Shown: in pieces, positions 58,051 through 64,000 of the stretch
Layout: every line of letters begins with the position of its first letter
How positions within the stretch are numbered: position 1 is the stretch's first letter
NCBI RefSeq assembly: GCF_030272615.1
Contig: NC_081412.1
Coordinates: forward strand, 341,185,370-341,249,369
Source of the DNA: Cryptomeria japonica
Taxonomy: Eukaryota; Streptophyta; Pinopsida; Cupressales; Cupressaceae
Reading direction: 5' to 3'
Length of the DNA stretch: 64,000 nucleotides
Translations under genes and position numbers: made by a program
The notes under the pieces: model-generated
What the model saw: only the letters and a program-made list of their open reading frames with translations
Told to the model about the DNA's origin: nothing
Databases searched by the model: none

Positions 58051-59280
58051 GAAGGAATATTGTGTGATGAGCTGGCCCTCAGTAAAACGAAAACAAAAAA
58101 CATGAACTTGGATGAAGATTTAGGAATTGCATAGATTAGGATAATAATCAAGCAATTTTCCGTAATGAAACTAACCATGCAAAAGAAAGCAATAACCGAA
58201 ATCTGACTTACAAACAATAACCTAGCCAGTATTTTAATTTTCCAGTCACAGAAATACAACATAAGGGTTAGATAACACAAATTTCAAATTTTTCATTTCC
58301 AAAATGGTCATACAATCAAATCAAATTCAGAATATGAAAGAAACCTTATAGGCAATATAGCATGATCCACAATCAATGATCATAGCTTTAATGGTACATT
58401 AATATGAAAATAAAGGAAATTTTCAATATACTAAGTGTAAAGAATCCTTAATAATCACAAAGTGATTTTAGCTTTGTTACTGGGTTCTTAGCTAATGGGG
58501 GTTGTACTTGGCCCGAATGGGTCAGGGTTAGGATCTAGGCATGTTTTGTGAGTAGGTTTGCCCAAGTTTTGTATGGTTTGGAACCTAGACAAACCATCAA
58601 ACAAACAGGCAAAAAATTAATTTTGTGGGGCCCATTCAGCTATGTAGATTTTTCTTGTCCTTTAATAATCCAATCATCAAAAGGATCGAGGTCATCAAAG
58701 TTGATAGCATCACAAGGACCCTCTATCTTTTTGGTTTGGTGGCAAAGGTTGTACCAAACTAAGACAAGGTCATTGAGGCTCCACTTTATCATTTGTGTGA
58801 ATGCTCTTAAATAGGCTCCAATTGTGTTCACACGTAAAAGCACTACAGGGGTGGACAAAACATGGATAGCTGGCCTTTGAAGATTTGGTGTGCTAGTAAT
58901 GTAATATTTCCATCATACATCTACATAAATCAAAATTTCAAGTTTTTAGTTTCCACTTTTAGTAATAAGCTAAAATCAAGGACTATTTTTTAAACTGGTT
59001 GTTTTCCCCTCTTAATTTTTTGGGCCAAAAAAAGAGCCTCCCCGCTGCACCATAGGCTTTATAAGTTTCATCTCCAAAATTATATTATTCTAGGATTGTT
59101 GTTAAGGGTAAACCTCCCCTTCATCAAGGTCTCATCCATAAGCTTTATAAGTTCCATTTAGCCCTAACCCCTTCAGGTGGGTTTTCCACTATTGAAATTG
59201 GGTTCACTTACGGCCCTAGCTTATATTTTGATCTCATTGTCACCCCATCCAACTCTGGTGAAGTGTATCTTTCAGGTTCT
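58051..59280. other. No gene recognised
   Basis: Flank to the right of B4. AT-rich, with a more mixed stretch at 58500-58860 and a leader-like stretch (CTAACCCCTTCAGGTGGG) at 59000-59280 just before the next frame. No domain, repeat pair or terminal motif recognised. Confidence 0.4.
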
Positions 59281-59283
59281 AAA

Positions 59284-60110
59284 ATGTCCACAAGAAAGAA
59301 GCCAGTGCGCATGGCCATATTTAAAGCTTGTGCTGCCTCTAAAAGAGACCTTGATGCAGAACCCCAAATTGAGGTGCACAATTATGTGGATATAGTTGAG
59401 AACTTTGGTTCTGATTCTATTTCCTCTAATGAATCAGAATCATTTGAAACTATGGGCTCAAATTGGTCCACACTCACTAATGTTATGGATGATGTTAACC
59501 CTAGTATTCCTCCCACAAACCCTCCCCCCTTGTAAATACCAAGCCCTCGAGCTCATTTACGATCCTCATCAAAATCATGAAGGTCCTGCATGATGGTGCA
59601 CAAAGGTAGGATGATCTATTGAAATGGCTTTTTGGGAAGATGAATGTGGCGATAAGGAAAATTAGCAGGTTAGAAGTGGTGAATGAAGTTGAAACTATGA
59701 CTAATACCTGGTTGGAGGATGTTGATGATGCTAATGAATTTATTAGAGGAGTGGGATAAGGTGAATGGGAGGATTGAATATTTGGACGCCAAGCTCAAGA
59801 TAACTAAGTCTAAATTTGAGGTGGAAGAAATCAAGCGATCCCAGGAGGCCCTCAAAATTAAAATTGAGGAGGCCAATCTAGCTTGCAGGAATGCGACCAA
59901 TATCTCCCTCTAGGCTATCAAGACCATACAGGTAGATTTGATCAGGAAAAGGGAGAAGAAACAAAAACATATAGAGGCCTTGATTTTGGGTTCAGGCACC
60001 ATGGAGTCATTGGTTAAACCCATCCCTGATTCCACCTTGGTGTCATCTAGCACCAAGCTTGGCTCTTGCACAAAAGTGTCATTCTTTGATAAAGTGTTAA
60101 GCTTATGCTA
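59284..60110 (+). pseudogene. Decayed coiled-coil protein, possibly a retroelement ORF1
   Basis: ATG 59284 (MSTRKKPVRMAIFKACA) opens 84 codons: a basic start, then an acidic Ser-rich stretch (SDSISSNESESFETM). After a stop at 59535 sequence continues in another frame with KWLFGKMNVAIRKISRLEVV (about 59620), then DKVNGRIEYLDAKLKITKSK and EEIKRSQEALKIKIEEANL (59755-59880), a clear coiled coil, and KPIPDSTLVSSSTKLG near 60020. Basic N-terminus plus coiled coil fits a LINE ORF1 or gag-like protein, but no CCHC or RRM is visible. Downstream 60142-60354 is a hydrophobic frame with no start context. Confidence 0.35.
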
Positions 60111-60359
60111 GGATTGGTAGGATAAAAATTCCTCCATGTAGTTGGCCATCTCTTTGAGCCTTTCATGGGTGGTTGTTCTAGTTTTTTGTGTTTTTTGGTC
60201 TTTCTTTTTTTGCTGGCTTTCTAGTTGTTTTGTTGGATCTCAGGTTTCCCTAGTGGCTTTTTGTGTTGTGTTAGTGGGGGGATTTTCTGTTGGTTGTGCA
60301 TCCCTCATGCGCTCTAGGTGTCACTCTATGGTCAGGCCTATCTCGCTTTTATGAATCAA

Positions 60360-60690
60360 AATCACAAGTACAAGAAGTCTCTAAGCTTCCATTTGATTAT
60401 TATTGTCTCTTATTTCTTAAGATTCTACTATTTCATAGGATTCTTAGAATTTAGGTGGCTTCTTTTTAATTTTTAGTTAGAAAAATAGGGAAAATTGAGG
60501 TCTACTTAAATGACAAGCATTATATTAGTGAATACTACTTGTCAAACTTGGGTAGTTAGCATTTGCAAATGGTTTGTTTGTATTTACTCTTAGGGGGTAC
60601 AAAAATGGGAAGAAGGAGAACCATGCACTCACATGAAATCATACATAGACCATTCTACAAATGGTTTCTGTATTAATTTTGACAGAGTTT
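60360..60690. other. No feature recognised
   Basis: AT-rich junction between the coiled-coil relic and B5. The B-family left terminus TGTTGGTTGAAAA is not found here, so B5 is truncated or too diverged on this side. Confidence 0.4.
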
Positions 60691-63600
60691 CTGCAGCAAT
60701 CTTGAAACTTATTACAAAAATAGGAGAGAGCTAACTTCTTATTCTTTTCTATCTCTGGCCATGAAGGACTGGAATCTGTTGATGGATTTCTGCAACTCAT
60801 CAGGATCAGAAGCTACTGTATTTCTAGCAACGACAACAGTTTTGATGATAATACCTTACCGTTGCTTCCCTATGCCCTTCAAGAACAGTTTGCATTTTAT
60901 GAAAGAACTCAGAAACTTGTGGAGTGAAGTCATAGTAAATTGTTCTAACTCTAGTTCTTGATGAAGCCTTGACACTAATTCAGTAAGTATCAAATCTTCA
61001 GTGAGCAACTCTCCATTATAACTTAAAATCTTACAAGAGATCTTTTCAAAATTAGAGAGCATATCCTGCTGCACTTCATCACTCATTTCAAGAGTAGCCT
61101 ATACATCTTTGATGAGGTATTTGATAACCAATGATTTGTTTGTCATAAGTTCCTCAAATTCTATGTACCTTTCTCTGCTTGGTATCACCATATTGTTGCA
61201 TAGGATTTCCAACTTAATCTGATCCATCTCATGCCAGATTCTCAAAATTTTCTCAATTGAATCTAGACTCTGGTTAAAGGCCTCTAAGGTCTGATTCAAC
61301 TTCATCTTTGCTGCCCTCACATTGCTCAATATTTGCAATGCTTTCTTCACCACTTGAGTGTTTTGATCAATCAATTGACCTACCCAAGAATCAACTGCCT
61401 TGGCCTTTTGAGCAGCTTGATAGATTCTTCAGAAGTGGAGGAGGTCAAAGGATCAACTTGTTCTGAAGAGTTAGTGATCTTTTGGATCATTGTGATGAGC
61501 TGTGAATTCTTTTCCTTGCTCGTTTTTCTTTGCTAGGTGCTCATCATAACCCTGGACCAATGAAGCTACCGAATCCTGAGCATCATGCATAATTCTAGCA
61601 TGCGTCTGCTTTCCAAGTTCTACCCTTGTGAGCCTGTAATCTGACAGCTGCATTTCTTCCGATGATTTCTCAACTAAAGGCTTTGCTATTTATGCATATT
61701 TCATTTTATTAGTATCCACAACTACTCGTGAAATTGTCTTTGCCTTCTTAGCAGCCTTTGTCTTAGGTTTCTTGAGCTGCTGAAAATCAAATATGTCAGG
61801 AGAGTTCTCCTACTTTTTCCTCTTGGGAGTGATTGAACTCAACCATGGAGGTAGTTCTAATGAACCGGTATTCGGAAAAACAACTATGGTTTGTGAAGAA
61901 ACAGGCTTTGCCTGACCACAGTTGTCACTCTAGGAGAAGCCTCTGTTTGGATAGCGACGAGTGTTTGTTCAGGTGGCAAATCATGACTAGCTTCAGTTAG
62001 GAACTTGTCGAAACTTATGGCAGAAGTATCAACCTCAAGAAGAGATATGCTGGACAAAACAACATATGAGGGATTCACATCAAAGACATTTTCCAAGCCA
62101 CCATGAGAAGTCTCAACAGGTACTTCTATATTTGTACAAACATATGTACTTAGTTCAACAAGATCTACATGAATAGTGGAGAAAGAGTCCTTATCTGTGT
62201 CAATTGGAGACATAGGTACATCCAATGACAATTGGGAACCGAGTGAGGAGAACTTGAGTCCATAGTAGGAGGGGATCCGCTTGTACTCTCCTCATTTGCT
62301 TCACCTTTGGGGTCAATGACATGGATCTGCACTTTCGGTTTCTCCTTCCCTTTTAGTTATATGTTTGGTGGAGGAATGACCAAAGCCCTGCTCACTCTTA
62401 ACTTGATTCTAGTGCCAGAAGAGGAGGCACCTTCTTTGGACTTGATTCTGACCTCAGATCTACGCCCAATTGATCCAGCTGAATCACTTTCCACTCTACC
62501 TTTAATCTTGATGGTTTTGACATTATTATTCTTTAGCCAAGCATTGGTGTTAGCAAGGATGGGCTGAAATTTGTCGAAAATAGAAGTACACTCCTTTTGT
62601 GACCATTAAGGAGAGGGAAGAGGAGCTTCTGCAACTCTTTGCTCTATATATTCCAGGTCAAGAATATTCCCATCATCCACCATTCCTTCTGGCATCTTGG
62701 TTAGATCTAGATCTACAATCTACTCCTAGGTGAGCCCGCTGTAATCCATTCTATTGATATCCTCCTTTGTGCGAAGATTAGCCCATACATCCTCGAGGCA
62801 ATGAACATGAGTGAAGGCTCTTTTGATCTTGTCCTTCATCCCTCGATAATCAAAATCTTTCCTCTCTTTGAACTTCCTCAACTTGATTTCTTGAATTTCA
62901 GTTTCCATTGCCTTGGCTCTTCTGGAGGTGGCCAAGGAATACCGACCAATCTGCAATGGATTGTGAGAGGATATATTGATAACTTGTTTATGATTGGCTA
63001 ACAAGACTGCATGAACTAACATCATCTGCCTAGCAATTTCCATTAGAATGATCTTGTCGGTGGGATATCTGGGTAGCATGTATGGTTGACCATCAAAACA
63101 TCCAACTCTCATGAAGGTGAAAGTTGGGAATTGCAAGAACAAACATCCATACTCATTCACCTTCCTCCATGTGCCTTTGACACTCTCTTGTTCTTGAGTG
63201 TTTTGTCAAATAAGCACATGAAATGGCTAAAGAAAGTATCTCACACCCTTCTATAATGAATTCTACTAGGCCTCAGAGTGAGTTGCTCATAATACCTCCA
63301 TACTAGTACCAGTGATCTGTCACCTTTGGTAGAAAGACCAGGAAACTATTTAAGTGACACCGCTATGTATACCAAGTACTAATTCATGTAGAAGGTGAGA
63401 GTGGTTGGGACTTGTGATAGCTGCTCGCACAGGTTGTCATCGATTACTTCACCCCAAAAAATATGGGATTGCCCTTTTCTCATGACTACGATGTACTTGT
63501 ACATCCAAATCTCAAACACATTAGAGTGTCTTAAATCCATTATACTGCTAAGAAGTGTGATCATATCACTAACTTCTTCAATGAAGTCAGAGCAATACAA

Positions 63601-64000
63601 CTTGGGCCATCTTGAGAAACAGGTCCTGGGGGTCTTGAGCCATTTAGAGTTGATGTGTCTAATACAATCTGACCTTCTCTGGTTGTAATAATCTAGAGTA
63701 CTCTTCATAGAGATGTTTGCATACACAGGGGCAGTGGGAACTTTGAAGATCTTGTCAATAGCGTCTGCATCTAACCTGACTATGACATTGCCATCGTCAT
63801 CTTTGATCGTTCTAGACCCGCTATCAAAGTGAGCAGCGCATGCAAGCACAAATTCCGGCTCCAAGGCAGCCACTGGGAAAGTGGAAACCAAATGAATGTG
63901 ACTATTCAGGAGCAATTGCATGCTGTGAGTCGGTGATCCCTCTACCCTTTCTAGAAACTCAGACATATCAACATGTCCGATTTCTGTGTCCCTAATCTCA
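60690..64000 (-). mobile_element. B5: B-family element, truncated left, runs off the right edge
   Basis: From about 60690 (GACAGAGTTTCTGCAGC, compare GGCAGAGTTTTTGCTTGC at 38707 in B3) the sequence follows the B family on the minus strand. The TATA-to-end region is largely missing on the left, and the U3 start lies beyond 64000. No terminus or TSD can be tested. Confidence 0.75.
60739..64000 (-). pseudogene. Broken copy of the B-family U3 ORF in B5
   Basis: Stop TAA at 60739-60741; start beyond the window. Pieces: 63379-63966 (MSEFLERVEGSPTHS, VSTFPVAALEPEFVLACAAH, DADAIDKIFKVPTAPVY), 62726-63160 (QPYMLPRYPTDKIILMEIAR, FDYRGMKDKIKRAF), 61884-62231, 61471-61653, 61099-61374 and 60856-61086. 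Several frameshifts and stops separate them. Unlike B4 it still has the segment near 61800-61850 equivalent to B3 LSSFTPKRKKQ. Closest relative by eye is B4. Confidence 0.87.

Overview
The window looks like intergenic DNA from a large, repeat-rich plant nuclear genome. I see plant-type LTR-retrotransposon primer sites (initiator tRNA-Met and tRNA-Asp), retroelement gag and integrase relics, a hAT-like transposon, a decayed LINE end, and no convincing intact host gene. A gymnosperm is plausible because of the long, densely nested LTRs, but that is inference. Almost every base I can explain belongs to a transposable element, and many boundaries are fixed by target-site duplications (TSDs) and in three cases by an empty site elsewhere in the window.

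Layout. 1-1762: 5' end of a minus-strand Ty3/gypsy element (LTR, tRNA-Asp primer site, decayed gag). 2709-3382: small hAT-like element. 5945-36101: one plus-strand gypsy element (element C, TSD AATAA) swollen to 30 kb by nested insertions. These are a minus-strand gypsy element (A, 7223-17059) that itself contains a 333-bp TRIM and a solo LTR, a truncated B element (B0) split by element D, and two B elements (B1, B2) inside C's 3' LTR. 36102-50104: decayed repeats and LINE sequence, split by B element B3 (37963-44797). 50105-58045: B element B4, carrying a solo A-type LTR. 58046-60690: mostly unassigned, with a coiled-coil relic. 60690-64000: truncated B5.

The main find is the B family. Four copies (B1-B4) run from TGTTG to CAACA/CAGCA, are flanked by 5-bp TSDs, and contain no internal direct LTRs, RT or integrase. 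Read on the minus strand, each large copy has a 5-6 kb region with a long sense ORF, then a TATA box, then a near-constant ~800 bp to the end. This is the geometry of a solo LTR whose U3 carries a gene, comparable in position to the U3/3'-LTR genes of some retroviruses. B3 keeps the ORF open for 1,195 codons; B0, B4 and B5 are broken copies. Element D is a second, diverged family with the same layout and a ~1,100-codon broken ORF that shares motifs with the B ORF. B1 and B2 keep both LTR ends but carry a different, short ORF instead.

B elements also carry arrays of ~35-bp palindromes, paired hairpins near the U3 start, a repeated 10-12-bp motif downstream of the TATA box, and hairpins at both ends. 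The A family carries an array of small hairpins with compensating stem changes. The TRIM inside A has a tRNA-like sequence in each of its LTRs.
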